A stretch of 64,000 nucleotides of DNA from an uncultured Eubacteriales bacterium (GCA_934796165.1 CAKVOU010000001.1:1-64000), one strand, 5' to 3'. Counted from the stretch's first letter, positions 25,884 to 35,666 are shown. Notes: generated by a model from the sequence alone, not told the origin. Translations and numbers: made by a program.

Positions 25884-27584
25884 ATGAGACACAATAAAAA
25901 AGCTTTTACCATTATCGAGCTTGTCATCGTCATTGCGATCGTGGCAATTCTCGCAGCGGTTCTGATTCCGACCTTTGTCACGCTGGTGCACAAGGCAAAC
26001 ACCTCCAATACGCTTACGCTGGTAAGAAACATGAACACCGCCCTCAAGGCAGATAAGCCCGACGGCGTGCATGACAATATGTACGACGCCCTCAAGGCGG
26101 CAGAGAAGTTCGGCTATAGTGTCGATAAAATCAACGCCTCCAAGACGGACAACGAGATTCTTTGGGACAGTGTGAACGGCTGCTTTGTGTATATGGAAGG
26201 CGACGTTGTGAAGTATGCACCCGAACTGAAGGATAAGCAGACGGTGGTAAACAGCCAGCTCTGGAGAATCGTGACCGATAAGACAGAGGCGACCTCCGAT
26301 GCACTCAAGGCAAGCAAGTACAGCACTTATCTTGCCTGCACGGTGTCCGGCGCACTGGAAACTAACAAGGGTCTTGACGTCGGCGAGAATACGGGCATCA
26401 CGGAGATCAAGTATGTCAATACGGCGGGTAAGCAGACGGTTGCCATCCGTACCAACGGAGGAACGCTGACTGTTGACGCACCGCTTGATATCGTTCACCA
26501 TTATGGCGCGGTTGACAAAGCTGTTATCGAAAAGATTGCGGATGCTTCTTACCATGAAAACGGAAAAGTTGCAGTTTCTCTGGAAGTCAAAGCCGGCCAT
26601 GTTGTTGTGGAGCCGTCCGCTGTAATCAAAGAAGTGCTTGTTCCCCAAAGTGCTGCTGCCACTACGAAAGTGGATATTAAGGAAAACAGCACTGTTGCCA
26701 CCATTGTTGTGGATAGCACGGCAGCAACTGTTGAAGTGAAGGAAAATGCGAAGGTAGACAATGTCATTGCTTCCGATGCCAATGCAAATGTTAAGGTTCC
26801 TGCTTCTGTTGAGGCAAGCAAAACTGAAAAGTTTGAGGTTTCTTCTGAAGATGAACTGAAAGAAGCACTTATCAATGGTAAGAAGTACATTGTGGTTACG
26901 GCGGATTTTGATCTGAGGAACACGATTTCTGTAACTGCAGATGTTACAATTGATGGTCAGAACCATATCATTACGGCAAATGGTGCAAACAGAATGTTAT
27001 GGATTGAAAACAACAAGGTATCTCTTGTCATTAAAAATCTGACCTTTGATTCTGCGAATAAGTGTGAACGGGGTATTCAGGTGAATGTTGGATTTACCGA
27101 ATATGACATTATGCTTAATAACGTCAAATTCATTAATAACGTTTATTATGCAATCAATATGACCAGTTATACCAGCGGAAAGTTTGTGGCTATCAACTGT
27201 GAGTTTAGTGGTTGGTCTGCACTGAATACTTGGGGATCCGGTCATAATATAAGATTTAACGATTCGACTTTGGTTGGCATGAATGATAAGAAAGAGGGTT
27301 CTTCCAACGATTTCGCGACTATCTGTCTTGAAGCGGACACGACTAATAAAACCAATGAGTATTCTTCGGGGAATACCGTAACGCTAACGAACTGCACGGT
27401 TAAAGCTATTGAAACTAATACTAACTACCAGAGAATTATCGCGTTTAATGGTGGTATTCCGGGCGCTGTTGGCAATACAGTAATTTCCGTCAATTGTAAG
27501 TTTGAGTTTAATCGTGAAAAAGTAGTCGGCAGCGGAAACAGTAATACTTGGGAAGACAACGGCGAAGTTGTTTTTGAGAACTGA
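25884..27584 (+). CDS. Type IV pilin-like protein fused to a beta-helix domain
   Basis: A 566-residue protein. The N-terminus is a class III/type IV prepilin signal, 'MRHNKKAFTIIELVIVIA', with Glu at +5 and Ala instead of Gly before the cleavage point (KA|FTIIE). A pseudopilin-like segment follows. Residues from about 320 onward ('FEVSSEDELKEALINGKKYI', 'TIDGQNHIITANGANR', then repeated N/T/V rungs) look like a right-handed parallel beta-helix of pectate-lyase type, unusual in a pilin. The 3' half is much more AT-rich than neighbouring genes, suggesting domain acquisition by transfer. Start 25884 has AAGGAG upstream. No pilus assembly genes are in the window; the role may be adhesion or carbohydrate binding at the surface. 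Confidence 0.85.
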   Translation: MRHNKKAFTIIELVIVIAIVAILAAVLIPTFVTLVHKANTSNTLTLVRNMNTALKADKPDGVHDNMYDALKAAEKFGYSVDKINASKTDNEILWDSVNGCFVYMEGDVVKYAPELKDKQTVVNSQLWRIVTDKTEATSDALKASKYSTYLACTVSGALETNKGLDVGENTGITEIKYVNTAGKQTVAIRTNGGTLTVDAPLDIVHHYGAVDKAVIEKIADASYHENGKVAVSLEVKAGHVVVEPSAVIKEVLVPQSAAATTKVDIKENSTVATIVVDSTAATVEVKENAKVDNVIASDANANVKVPASVEASKTEKFEVSSEDELKEALINGKKYIVVTADFDLRNTISVTADVTIDGQNHIITANGANRMLWIENNKVSLVIKNLTFDSANKCERGIQVNVGFTEYDIMLNNVKFINNVYYAINMTSYTSGKFVAINCEFSGWSALNTWGSGHNIRFNDSTLVGMNDKKEGSSNDFATICLEADTTNKTNEYSSGNTVTLTNCTVKAIETNTNYQRIIAFNGGIPGAVGNTVISVNCKFEFNREKVVGSGNSNTWEDNGEVVFEN

Positions 27585-27600
27585 TTTCGAAGCAAAATAT

Positions 27601-27632
27601 AATCCCCCGCCCGTCAGGGCGGGGGATTTTTT
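27601..27632 (+). terminator. Intrinsic terminator of the pilin-like gene
   Basis: A 12-bp stem (AATCCCCCGCCC with GGGCGGGGGATT, loop GTCA) runs into TTTTTT, 17 bases after the stop. Confidence 0.95.
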
Positions 27633-27706
27633 ACACCTGCCCCCGTTTTGTCCGAAAACTCCTCCCTCCTTTTTGATTTTTCTCACGCAATCTTCCCGCA
27701 ATCCCC

Positions 27707-27735
27707 TTGACAAATGCGGGAAAGCCGTTTACAAT
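27707..27735 (+). promoter_or_regulatory. Sigma-A promoter of rny
   Basis: TTGACA (27707-27712), 17 bases, TACAAT (27730-27735). The leader to ATG 27821 is about 80 bases. Confidence 0.85.
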
Positions 27736-27820
27736 GTAATTATATATCGTAAAATGCCCCAAGTAGGATTTCGGTATATAATCTTTGAAAATTGAGAAAA
27801 AAGAAAGAAGGAGGTGTATT

Positions 27821-29371
27821 ATGGATACGACGCAGATTATCATCCTGATCGTGGTGGGTCTTGCCTGCCTCGCGATCGGTGGTCTCGTCGGTATGGTCCT
27901 GCGCAAGAAGCTCGCAGAGGGAAAGATCGGTTCCGCCGAAGCGGAGGCTGTCCGCATCGTCAATGAGGCGAAGCAGGAAGCAGATGCCAAGAAGAAAGAA
28001 CAGCTTCTCAGCGCGAAGGAAGAGATCCTTCAGCTTCGCAACGAAACCGAAAGAGAACTCAAGGAACGCCGCAATGAAGTGACACGTCAGGAACGCAGAA
28101 TCAATCAGAAGGAAGAGAACCTCGACCGTAAAGCCGAGGCGCTTGAACAGAAGAACGAGCTGCTTGACAAAAAACTGAAAGACAATGACGCGGTCCGCGC
28201 CAAGATCGACGAAGCGCTTGCCGCTGAGATGGAAAAACTCGAAACGATCTCGGGCTATACCGCAGAGGAAGCAAAGCAGGAGCTGATCTCCCTGACCGAA
28301 TCCGAGGCAAAGCATGAACTCGCGCAGAAGCTCGACGAGCTGGAAACGCAGTTCAAGGAAGAAGCCAACGAAAAGGCAAAGAACATCCTGTCGCTTGCCA
28401 TTCAGAGATGTGCCGCGGATCATGTCGCGGAATCCACCGTTTCGACGGTCGCCCTGCCCAGTGAGGATATGAAGGGACGCATCATCGGACGCGAGGGACG
28501 GAATATCCAGAAGCTGGAGACCCTGACGGGCGTCGAACTCATCATCGACGACACGCCCGAAGTCATCACCCTGTCGGGCTTTGATCCCGTGAGACGTGAG
28601 GTCGCAAGATTCGCGCTTGAAAAGCTGATTGCCGACGGACGCATTCATCCCGCAAGAATCGAAGAGATGGTGGAGAAATCCAGGCGGGAAGTGGACGCAC
28701 TCATCAAGCAGGCGGGCGAGAGAGCTACCTTTGAGGTCGGTGTGCACGGTCTGCATCCGGACCTTGTCAAGCTGCTCGGCAGACTGCGTTACAGAACCAG
28801 TTACGGTCAGAATGTCCTCAAGCACTCGGTTGAGGTCGCATTCCTTGCCGGAATCATGGCAGACGAGCTTGGCGAGGACGGCAATATTGCCCGCCGCGCA
28901 GGTCTTTTGCACGACATCGGCAAAGCTTTCCCCCACGATGTGGAAGGTTCCCATGTCGAGATCGGCGTGAATACCGCCAAGAAGTACAAGGAATCGAAAG
29001 AAGTCATCCATGCCATCGAGGCGCACCACAACGATGTGGAGCCGCAGACGGTCATTGCCGTTCTGGTCCAGGCGGCGGACGCAATTTCCGCAGCAAGACC
29101 CGGCGCACGCCGCGAGGATATGGAAAACTACATCAAGCGTCTTGAAAAGCTGGAGGAGATTGCCGTCAGCTTCGAGGGCGTGGAAAAGGCATATGCCATT
29201 CAGGCGGGCAGAGAGATCCGCGTGATGGTCAAGCCGGAGGTTGTCAACGACGACGGCATGAAGCTGATCGCCCGGAATATGGCAGCCAAGATCCAGGACG
29301 AGGTCAAGTATCCCGGTCAGATCAAGATCAATGTGATCCGGGAAAGTCGCGCTACCGATTACGCAAAATAA
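27821..29371 (+). CDS. rny: Ribonuclease Y
   Basis: A 516-residue membrane-tethered endoribonuclease. In order: N-terminal membrane helix (IIILIVVGLACLAIGGLVGM), long charged coiled coil (about residues 30-195), KH domain 'GRIIGREGRNIQKLETLTG' (about 218-236), and HD domain with 'LLHDIGKAFPHD' (about 362-373) for metal-dependent catalysis. It starts mRNA decay in Firmicutes at the membrane. AAGGAGGTG sits just before ATG 27821. Length and order are canonical. Confidence 0.98.
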   Translation: MDTTQIIILIVVGLACLAIGGLVGMVLRKKLAEGKIGSAEAEAVRIVNEAKQEADAKKKEQLLSAKEEILQLRNETERELKERRNEVTRQERRINQKEENLDRKAEALEQKNELLDKKLKDNDAVRAKIDEALAAEMEKLETISGYTAEEAKQELISLTESEAKHELAQKLDELETQFKEEANEKAKNILSLAIQRCAADHVAESTVSTVALPSEDMKGRIIGREGRNIQKLETLTGVELIIDDTPEVITLSGFDPVRREVARFALEKLIADGRIHPARIEEMVEKSRREVDALIKQAGERATFEVGVHGLHPDLVKLLGRLRYRTSYGQNVLKHSVEVAFLAGIMADELGEDGNIARRAGLLHDIGKAFPHDVEGSHVEIGVNTAKKYKESKEVIHAIEAHHNDVEPQTVIAVLVQAADAISAARPGARREDMENYIKRLEKLEEIAVSFEGVEKAYAIQAGREIRVMVKPEVVNDDGMKLIARNMAAKIQDEVKYPGQIKINVIRESRATDYAK

Positions 29372-29457
29372 TCGGGTCAAACGTTTTTGCCGAAAGGTTT
29401 CTTAAATTTTACATAGAGCCAAACAGGTAAATACGGCGTCAGCCGAATCCATATAAT

Positions 29458-29497
29458 AAAAAAGAGAACGGGTTTGAAAGAATCTGTTCTCTTTTTG
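29458..29497 (+). terminator. Intrinsic terminator after rny
   Basis: AAAAAGAGAAC pairs with GTTCTCTTTTT across a 16-base loop, the right arm doubling as the U-tract. It is about 90 bases after the rny stop. Confidence 0.8.
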
Positions 29498-29517
29498 TGA
29501 ATGTTTACAAATTTGAC

Positions 29518-29546
29518 TTACATACCGGACGGGAATTTGCTATAAT
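29518..29546 (+). promoter_or_regulatory. Promoter of the phenylacetate-CoA ligase gene
   Basis: TTACAT (29518-29523), 17 bases, TATAAT (29541-29546), preceded by an extended -10 TGC. ATG 29578 is about 30 bases downstream. Confidence 0.75.
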
Positions 29547-29577
29547 AATGATAATTGCATCAGAAAGGCTATGACCG

Positions 29578-30888
29578 ATGACAGAGAGATATTGGCAGAA
29601 GGAAATCGAGACCGCCACGCGCGATCGCATTACCAAAATTCAGAGCGAGCGACTGTGTGAAACGGTCCGGCGTGTCTGGTCAAATGTCCCTCTTTACCGC
29701 GAGCGGATGCAGAAGGCGGGCGTGACTCCGGACGATATCCGCGACCTTTCCGACCTCGGAAAACTTCCGTTTACCTCCAAGCAGGACCTGCGCGACACCT
29801 ATCCCTACGGTATGTTTGCCGTTCCCATGGAAGAGGTGCGCCGCCTGCACGCGTCGTCTGGCACCACCGGCAAGCAGATCGTCGTGGGATATACCGAACA
29901 CGATCTGGATGTCTGGGGCGATATTGTCGCGCGTCAGCTGGTTGCCGCCGGGGCGGACGAGCATAGTAAGATTCATGATTCCTACGGACTTGGACTGTTT
30001 ACCGGCGGATTCGGGATCTGGGAGGGTACGAAACGTCTCGGTGCCACCTGTATACCGGTGTCCTCCGGCAATACCGACCGCCAGATTACCATTCTGGAGG
30101 ACTTCGGCGCGGACATCCTTGCCTGTACCCCCTCCTATGCGTTGTACCTTGCGGAAACCATGGAGAAAAAGGGCATTGCTCCCTCCCGGTTGCATCTGCG
30201 CGCCGGCATCTTTGGCGCGGAGCCGTGGACGGAGGAAATGCGCCGTCAGATAGAAGACAGGCTGCACATCCGTGCATACGATATTTACGGTCTGACCGAA
30301 ATTATGGGCCCCGGCGTTGCGTATGAGTGCTCCTCTCAGAAGGGGATGCACGTCAACGAGGATCATTTCATCATTGAAATTCTGGATCCCGAGACCCACC
30401 AGCCGGTGCCGGACGGGGAGAAGGGCGAGATCGTCTTTTCCGCCATCACCAAGGAAGCGTTTCCGCTTCTCCGGTTCCGCACCAAGGACATCGGCGTCAT
30501 CACGCACGAGAAATGTGCCTGCGGCAGAACCTTTGTCCGTATGTCCAAGCCGATGGGCAGAACCGACGATATGCTCATTATCCGCGGGGTCAATGTGTTC
30601 CCGTCGCAGATTGAGACGGTACTGCTCCGTCTCGGTTATTCCCCGAACTATCAGATTATCGTGGATCGCGTCAACCATACGGATACCTTCGAGGTCCGCG
30701 TGGAAATGAACGAAAACACCTTCGGAGATACTGTTGCGGCAATCTCCTCCGCCGAGCGGAAGCTGGAGGAGGCGCTCCGGTCGCTGCTCGGGATCGGCGT
30801 CAAGGTGACGCTGGTTGCGCCGGGCTCTGTTGACCGCTCCACCGGTAAGGCGGTGCGGGTGATCGACCGGCGGAAACTGCACGACTGA
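29578..30888 (+). CDS. paaK: Phenylacetate-CoA ligase family protein
   Basis: A 436-residue cytoplasmic acyl-CoA synthetase. The AMP/ATP-binding P-loop is 'LHASSGTTGKQIVVGYTEHD' (about residues 90-109), the adenylation core has 'YDIYGLTEIMGPGVAYEC', and the C-terminal lid has 'GRTDDMLIIRGVNVFPSQIE'. Length and motifs match PaaK-type enzymes, which activate aryl acids such as phenylacetate or indoleacetate. In gut Clostridia these proteins are often paired with a tandem-ACT protein, as here (next gene), and the link to aromatic amino-acid breakdown is an inference. Confidence 0.92.
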   Translation: MTERYWQKEIETATRDRITKIQSERLCETVRRVWSNVPLYRERMQKAGVTPDDIRDLSDLGKLPFTSKQDLRDTYPYGMFAVPMEEVRRLHASSGTTGKQIVVGYTEHDLDVWGDIVARQLVAAGADEHSKIHDSYGLGLFTGGFGIWEGTKRLGATCIPVSSGNTDRQITILEDFGADILACTPSYALYLAETMEKKGIAPSRLHLRAGIFGAEPWTEEMRRQIEDRLHIRAYDIYGLTEIMGPGVAYECSSQKGMHVNEDHFIIEILDPETHQPVPDGEKGEIVFSAITKEAFPLLRFRTKDIGVITHEKCACGRTFVRMSKPMGRTDDMLIIRGVNVFPSQIETVLLRLGYSPNYQIIVDRVNHTDTFEVRVEMNENTFGDTVAAISSAERKLEEALRSLLGIGVKVTLVAPGSVDRSTGKAVRVIDRRKLHD

Positions 30889-30972
30889 CAGCCCCTTTAT
30901 CGGTCGGCGCTTCCGAAATCCGGTTGTGACCCTCTTTGTTCTGTCGAAAATGAATTGTAAGGAGAGAGTGAT

Positions 30973-31404
30973 ATGGCGATCCGACAGGTTTCCGTGTTTA
31001 TCGAAAACAAGCGTGGTGCGCTTGCGGGCGTGACCGGCGTGCTCGCAGGGGCAGGGATTGATCTGCGTGCCATGTCCGTTGCGGATACCGCGGATTACGG
31101 GATTCTGCGTCTCATTGTGAGTGATACCGACCGGGCGGCAGAGGTTCTCGGAAAGAACGGGTTTCTCTGTTCGATGACCAAGGTACTTGCGGCAGAGGTT
31201 CCCGATGTGCCCGGAGGACTTTTCCGGGTACTGGATCCGCTCAGCGAGCAGGACATAAATCTGGACTATCTTTACGCGTTCGTGACGGGAGCCGGACGGA
31301 GTGCCTGTGTGGTCCTTCGTGTCCGGGACAACGAGCGGACCGAACAACTTCTTCGGACAGCCGGAATCCGGCTGTTGACAGAGGCAGATCTGATCAATGA
31401 TTGA
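30973..31404 (+). CDS. Tandem ACT-domain protein
   Basis: A 143-residue protein made of two ACT domains, the first starting 'IRQVSVFIENKRGALAGVTG' and the second around 'GLFRVLDPLSEQDINLDYLYA'. ACT domains bind amino acids and usually regulate a partner enzyme. It follows paaK by 84 bases, the usual arrangement, so it likely senses an aromatic amino acid or controls the ligase. AAGGAGAG precedes ATG 30973. No catalytic domain is attached. Confidence 0.9.
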   Translation: MAIRQVSVFIENKRGALAGVTGVLAGAGIDLRAMSVADTADYGILRLIVSDTDRAAEVLGKNGFLCSMTKVLAAEVPDVPGGLFRVLDPLSEQDINLDYLYAFVTGAGRSACVVLRVRDNERTEQLLRTAGIRLLTEADLIND

Positions 31405-31493
31405 TTTCCCGTCGGGTATCGGCAGAACGGAGTGCAAAGCGCTCCGGAGATGATTGCCGGGTATCCGTAAATGATTCCGGGGAGGAGGAGTTT

Positions 31494-33065
31494 ATGAAGT
31501 ATCTGTTATTGAGAACCATCAGCTTTTTGCTGGCAGTTCTTTGCATATTGTCCTTGGGCAGTGTTTGTCTGACCGGGTGTTCACAGACTCACCCTGCGGA
31601 AAGTGAGACGGAAAGTGAAACAGACAAAGCCTCTGAGAACACAGAGTCTGTGTTTCAGTTCCTGGAATCCGATGTAAAGAAATCAAACTACGATCGCGAG
31701 ATCGTACAGCTTTACCGCGGACCGGATCAGCGTATGTCTCACGAGATTTATATTTCGGATGGCAGCACAAACGGCGATCGGATTGATTACGCGGTGTACC
31801 AGAAGAACAAACAGGTCGAGGAGCACCTTGGAGTGCGTTTCAGATTCGTTGCGTTGGACGGCGCGTCACACGGCTATGAGCTGGTGAAGCGCATCCGGGC
31901 GGAGGTCCGCGCAGGAAAGGATACCTATCAGATCGTTTCCAATTCCAATTACGGTACACGGGATGCTGTTCTTGATGGTTGCTTCCTGAATCTGAAAAAC
32001 GTAAAGGGAATCGACCTTTCCAAAAAGTATTGGGCGCAGAGCATCAATGACAAAGCCGAGTTATCCGGCGCGGTGTTCGGTGTTACGGGCAGCATTTCGC
32101 TTTACCTGTATCAGGAACTGTTTGTCATTTTCTTCAACAAGGCGCTGACGGAAAAGTGGGACATCAAAGCGCAGGATCTCTATCAGACGGTTTCTGACGG
32201 AGAATGGACGCTTGATTATCTGGTGAACCTGACCAAGGATATTTACAGTGATACCAATCAGAACGGAACAGCAGACAGAGAAGACCTCTATGGCATGGCG
32301 ATGCAGCTCACCTCGGCAGTCACCGGCTTCTGGTCGGCGTGCGACATCCGCATGACGAAAAAGAACGAGGCGGGTACGCTCTTGTTGGATCTGGATATTC
32401 AGAAGCTGTATCAGGTTGTTTCCAAACTGAACAGTTATGTCTGGGATCAGCAGGGCGTGCTTCGGATTGTGGAGGATGCAGAGTCAGCCTATGAACCGAA
32501 GGGACTGTATTTCGAGCTCGGGTCCGATCTGATCGCAAAGGACCGCGTCCTGTTTGCAACGGACCGTCTGTACGAGGTACGGCAGGAAACGCTGTTCGGA
32601 ACCGACCGCTACGGCGTGCTTCCGTACCCGAAATTCAGCCAAAGGAGCAAATACGCGTCCTGTGCGCACGACTCCTATACAGTTTTCACGATCCCCCTGA
32701 CTGCAAAACCGGAAGCGGACATTTGCGGGGAGGTTCTTGAATACCTTGCGGTGACCAATCACAATGTGGTAATGCCGATTTATTATAACGAGGTGCTCAA
32801 TTCCGACAGCAAGAACCCGCTTGCGGTCAAAACGCTGAATATCATTTTCCAGAATATCAAGATGGATTCGGGAATTCAGCTCTCGGTCGTCGGTCTGCCG
32901 TCGATTCTGATGAGCGGACTGATTACGAACCGCCTGAACAGTGTCACTCCCGTTTATGATTCGACCAAGAGTGCCGCGGCGCTTCAGTGCCGGCAGATCT
33001 CCATGCTTTATGCACGATATGCCTCCAACGGTCTGGATGAGCAGGAGCAATCGGATAGCCGGTAA
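31494..33065 (+). CDS. Orphan extracellular solute-binding lipoprotein
   Basis: A 523-residue lipoprotein; the signal peptide ends in lipobox LTGC with Cys29, followed by a Ser/Thr/Glu tether. The body resembles family 1 solute-binding proteins ('TVSDGEWTLDYLVNLTKDIY', 'YSDTNQNGTADREDLYGMA'), commonly sugar-binding. The segment 'DTNQNGTADREDLY' looks like a calcium-binding loop often seen in this family. ATG 31494 is chosen because GGAGGAGGAG precedes it and the signal peptide starts there. No permease or ATPase is adjacent; a GH32 hydrolase and fructokinase follow, so it may deliver fructan fragments to a transporter encoded elsewhere. Confidence 0.85.
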   Translation: MKYLLLRTISFLLAVLCILSLGSVCLTGCSQTHPAESETESETDKASENTESVFQFLESDVKKSNYDREIVQLYRGPDQRMSHEIYISDGSTNGDRIDYAVYQKNKQVEEHLGVRFRFVALDGASHGYELVKRIRAEVRAGKDTYQIVSNSNYGTRDAVLDGCFLNLKNVKGIDLSKKYWAQSINDKAELSGAVFGVTGSISLYLYQELFVIFFNKALTEKWDIKAQDLYQTVSDGEWTLDYLVNLTKDIYSDTNQNGTADREDLYGMAMQLTSAVTGFWSACDIRMTKKNEAGTLLLDLDIQKLYQVVSKLNSYVWDQQGVLRIVEDAESAYEPKGLYFELGSDLIAKDRVLFATDRLYEVRQETLFGTDRYGVLPYPKFSQRSKYASCAHDSYTVFTIPLTAKPEADICGEVLEYLAVTNHNVVMPIYYNEVLNSDSKNPLAVKTLNIIFQNIKMDSGIQLSVVGLPSILMSGLITNRLNSVTPVYDSTKSAAALQCRQISMLYARYASNGLDEQEQSDSR

Positions 33066-33186
33066 TGCTCCTCCCGGATGACCGGGCCCCGGCATGAAGG
33101 GGACAATGCGATTTTCGGAGCGCTTTTTGTGAGTCACACCGAATGTCTTTCCATTTACAGGATACCATCAAGAAAGGATATACTTT

Positions 33187-34752
33187 ATGCTGATCAACAA
33201 GAACTACATCGTGCTTCCCGTCACTTACCGGATGGCAAGTAAAAAGCTCAAATTTACCGAGAACGGCAAGCTGATCTTTGATATGGACGTTTGCCTTGAC
33301 ACCAAGTCTCCCCGTGCGCTTGCGTATTATGACATCAAGCGGTTCCGTGGCAAGGATCTGGAGATCACGGTGGATCCGGAGATGAATTATGTCCCCGTAC
33401 TTGTCGATGAGCCGGACGAGACCAATCTCTACCGCGAAAAGTACCGCCCCGAGGTGCATTTCACCGCGAAGTTCGGTTGGCTCAACGATCCGAACGGACT
33501 GGTAAAGGTGGGAGACACCTATCATATGTTTTTCCAGCATAACCCCTGTCTGTGGCGTTGGGGCAATATGCACTGGGGACACGCAGTCTCCACCGACCTG
33601 TTCCACTGGAAGGAGCTTGATCATGCGCTGTTCCCCGACGAGATGGGCACCATGTATTCCGGCAGTGCGATCATTGACAAAGACAATGTCACGGGACTCG
33701 GCGACGGCAAAACGCCCCCCGTCATCTTCTTCTACACCGCGGCATCCGAGAACAATATCATTTCCGAAGGCAAAAAGTATACCCAGTGTCTCGCGTACTC
33801 GCTGGATGGCGGTATGACCCTGCATAAGTACAAGAACAACCCGATCATCGACCACATCGAAGCCTGCAACCGCGACCCCAAGGTCGTCTGGTGCGAGCCG
33901 ATCGGCAAGTTCCTCATGTCTCTTTACTTAAACGAAAACCGTTACGCACTCTTCTCCTCCGCCGATCTCATCCATTGGGACCGGTTCCAGGATCTGTCGA
34001 TTGAAAACGATTCCGAGTGCCCGGATATGTTCCCCATCAAGGCGGACGACGGTCGCAATCTGTGGTGCATCTACGGCGCGTCTACCAGATACCTCGTCGG
34101 TGAATTCCGCGACGGCAAATTTGTCCCGATCCAGGGCGTGGAAACCCTCCGCAACAGCGACTGGGGATATGCCGGACAGACCTTTTCCGATATGCCCGAC
34201 GGCAGACGGATTCTTGTGCTCTGGGAGTGCCTGGACATGGGGACCGATCCGATCTGTGGTCAGATGAGCCTGCCGCTTGACCTTAAGCTGAAAAACATTG
34301 ACGGCAAGTACCTGCTCACGGCTTACCCCGTGGAGGAGCTCGCAGGACTCCGCAAGGAGGTTATCCGCAAGAACGTGACCGTCTCCGGCAAGGAGCAGGT
34401 GGCGTTCCGCGATCTTGGAGACGACGCGTGCGATCTCACACTCAGATTCAGGTATCAGAAGGATAAAAAGTTCTTCGTCAGCCTGTTCGGCGCATACTTC
34501 ACCGTAGATATGGAGAAGAACGAGATCTGGCTGCATGACCGTCATGAGCCGATCTCCCACAGCGCCGACGGCGATTGCGAGATCCGCATCGTGCTGGACC
34601 GCTGCACGGCAGAAGTCTTCACGGACGGCGGACTTTACCCGATGGCGCTGGAAAACATTGCCGATCTCAATATTGATACCATGGTCATTTCCGGCGATGT
34701 GAGCGACCTTTCTGTCGAGTTTGCACCCTTGAAATCCGTTTGGGAGGGCTGA
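33187..34752 (+). CDS. Glycoside hydrolase family 32 (sucrose/fructan hydrolase)
   Basis: A 521-residue enzyme with all GH32 landmarks: 'WLNDPNG' with nucleophile Asp101, 'RDP' at about 229-231 (transition-state Asp230) and 'ECPDMF' with acid/base Glu277. A C-terminal beta-sandwich ('EVFTDGGLYPMALENIAD') follows the five-bladed propeller. There is no signal peptide, so it acts in the cytoplasm on imported sucrose, sucrose-phosphate or short fructans, releasing fructose. An N-terminal region of about 85 residues precedes the propeller. The fructokinase gene starts 4 bases after it, a tightly coupled pair. Confidence 0.95.
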   Translation: MLINKNYIVLPVTYRMASKKLKFTENGKLIFDMDVCLDTKSPRALAYYDIKRFRGKDLEITVDPEMNYVPVLVDEPDETNLYREKYRPEVHFTAKFGWLNDPNGLVKVGDTYHMFFQHNPCLWRWGNMHWGHAVSTDLFHWKELDHALFPDEMGTMYSGSAIIDKDNVTGLGDGKTPPVIFFYTAASENNIISEGKKYTQCLAYSLDGGMTLHKYKNNPIIDHIEACNRDPKVVWCEPIGKFLMSLYLNENRYALFSSADLIHWDRFQDLSIENDSECPDMFPIKADDGRNLWCIYGASTRYLVGEFRDGKFVPIQGVETLRNSDWGYAGQTFSDMPDGRRILVLWECLDMGTDPICGQMSLPLDLKLKNIDGKYLLTAYPVEELAGLRKEVIRKNVTVSGKEQVAFRDLGDDACDLTLRFRYQKDKKFFVSLFGAYFTVDMEKNEIWLHDRHEPISHSADGDCEIRIVLDRCTAEVFTDGGLYPMALENIADLNIDTMVISGDVSDLSVEFAPLKSVWEG

Positions 34753-34756
34753 TCCA

Positions 34757-35626
34757 ATGAAGCTGATTGCATTTGGCGAGGTCATTTGGGACCGTTATGA
34801 GAGCGGAGACGTGATCGGCGGTGCGCCGTTCAACTTCTGCGGTCATGCGGCACATTTCGGCGACGAGGCGTATATCCTCTCCGCGGTCGGAAAGGATTCT
34901 CTCGGCGACCGCGCAATCGAAGCGGCGAAGAAATTCGGTATCCGCACCGATCTGCTCCAGAGAAACGACAACGAAACCGGCGCCTGTCTGGTGACACTGG
35001 ACGAAAACAAAGTCCCGAACTATAACGTCCTGACCGGGACCGCGTATGACCGCATCGTGGCTGACGGGGAAGTGATTGAGAAGATTAACGCGCTGCACGC
35101 CGACGTGTTTTATTTCGGGACGCTCATCCAGCGTGACCCCGTATCGCGTGCCGCGCTCCGGAATATTCTGGCGAGGTGCACGTTCCCGGAGATTTTCTGT
35201 GACATTAATATCCGCAAGAACTGCTTTGACCGGGAGTCCCTGGAGCTTTGTCTCTCCAGGGCGACGATCATCAAGATCAGCGACGAGGAGGCGCATTACA
35301 TCTACGATCTCGGAATTCTTCCCGCGGACGGCGATGGCATGGACTCGCTTCCTGCAAAGCTCGCAGGCAAGTATCCGAATCTGAAGGTTATTATCTTCAC
35401 GCTCGGCGCAAAGGGTTCAGTGCTGTATGACGCAAAAGCAGGGAAGACCATCCCGTCTCCCAAGCCTGCCGACGTCAAGGTAGTCTCCACCGTCGGCGCG
35501 GGCGACAGCTTCGGCGCCAGCTTCCTGCATCATTATATGGCGGGCGAGTCATTCGACAAGTGTCTCTCCGAGGCGACTGCAACGAGCGATTTCGTGGTGG
35601 CGCACAAGGAAGCCATTCCGTATTGA
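34757..35626 (+). CDS. PfkB-family fructokinase
   Basis: A 289-residue carbohydrate kinase. The PfkB signature near the C-terminus reads 'VSTVGAGDSFGASFLHHYM', with the catalytic Asp in GAGDS; the N-terminal substrate site shows 'IGGAPFNFCGHAAHFGDEAY'. Its position directly behind a GH32 gene points to fructose (to fructose-6-phosphate) as substrate. GGAGGG overlaps the end of the GH32 gene as ribosome-binding site. A very strong terminator follows at 35667. Confidence 0.93.
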   Translation: MKLIAFGEVIWDRYESGDVIGGAPFNFCGHAAHFGDEAYILSAVGKDSLGDRAIEAAKKFGIRTDLLQRNDNETGACLVTLDENKVPNYNVLTGTAYDRIVADGEVIEKINALHADVFYFGTLIQRDPVSRAALRNILARCTFPEIFCDINIRKNCFDRESLELCLSRATIIKISDEEAHYIYDLGILPADGDGMDSLPAKLAGKYPNLKVIIFTLGAKGSVLYDAKAGKTIPSPKPADVKVVSTVGAGDSFGASFLHHYMAGESFDKCLSEATATSDFVVAHKEAIPY

Positions 35627-35666
35627 GTGTTCGCTCTCAGCTGAAGAGAATTCCGTATTTCCGTTT

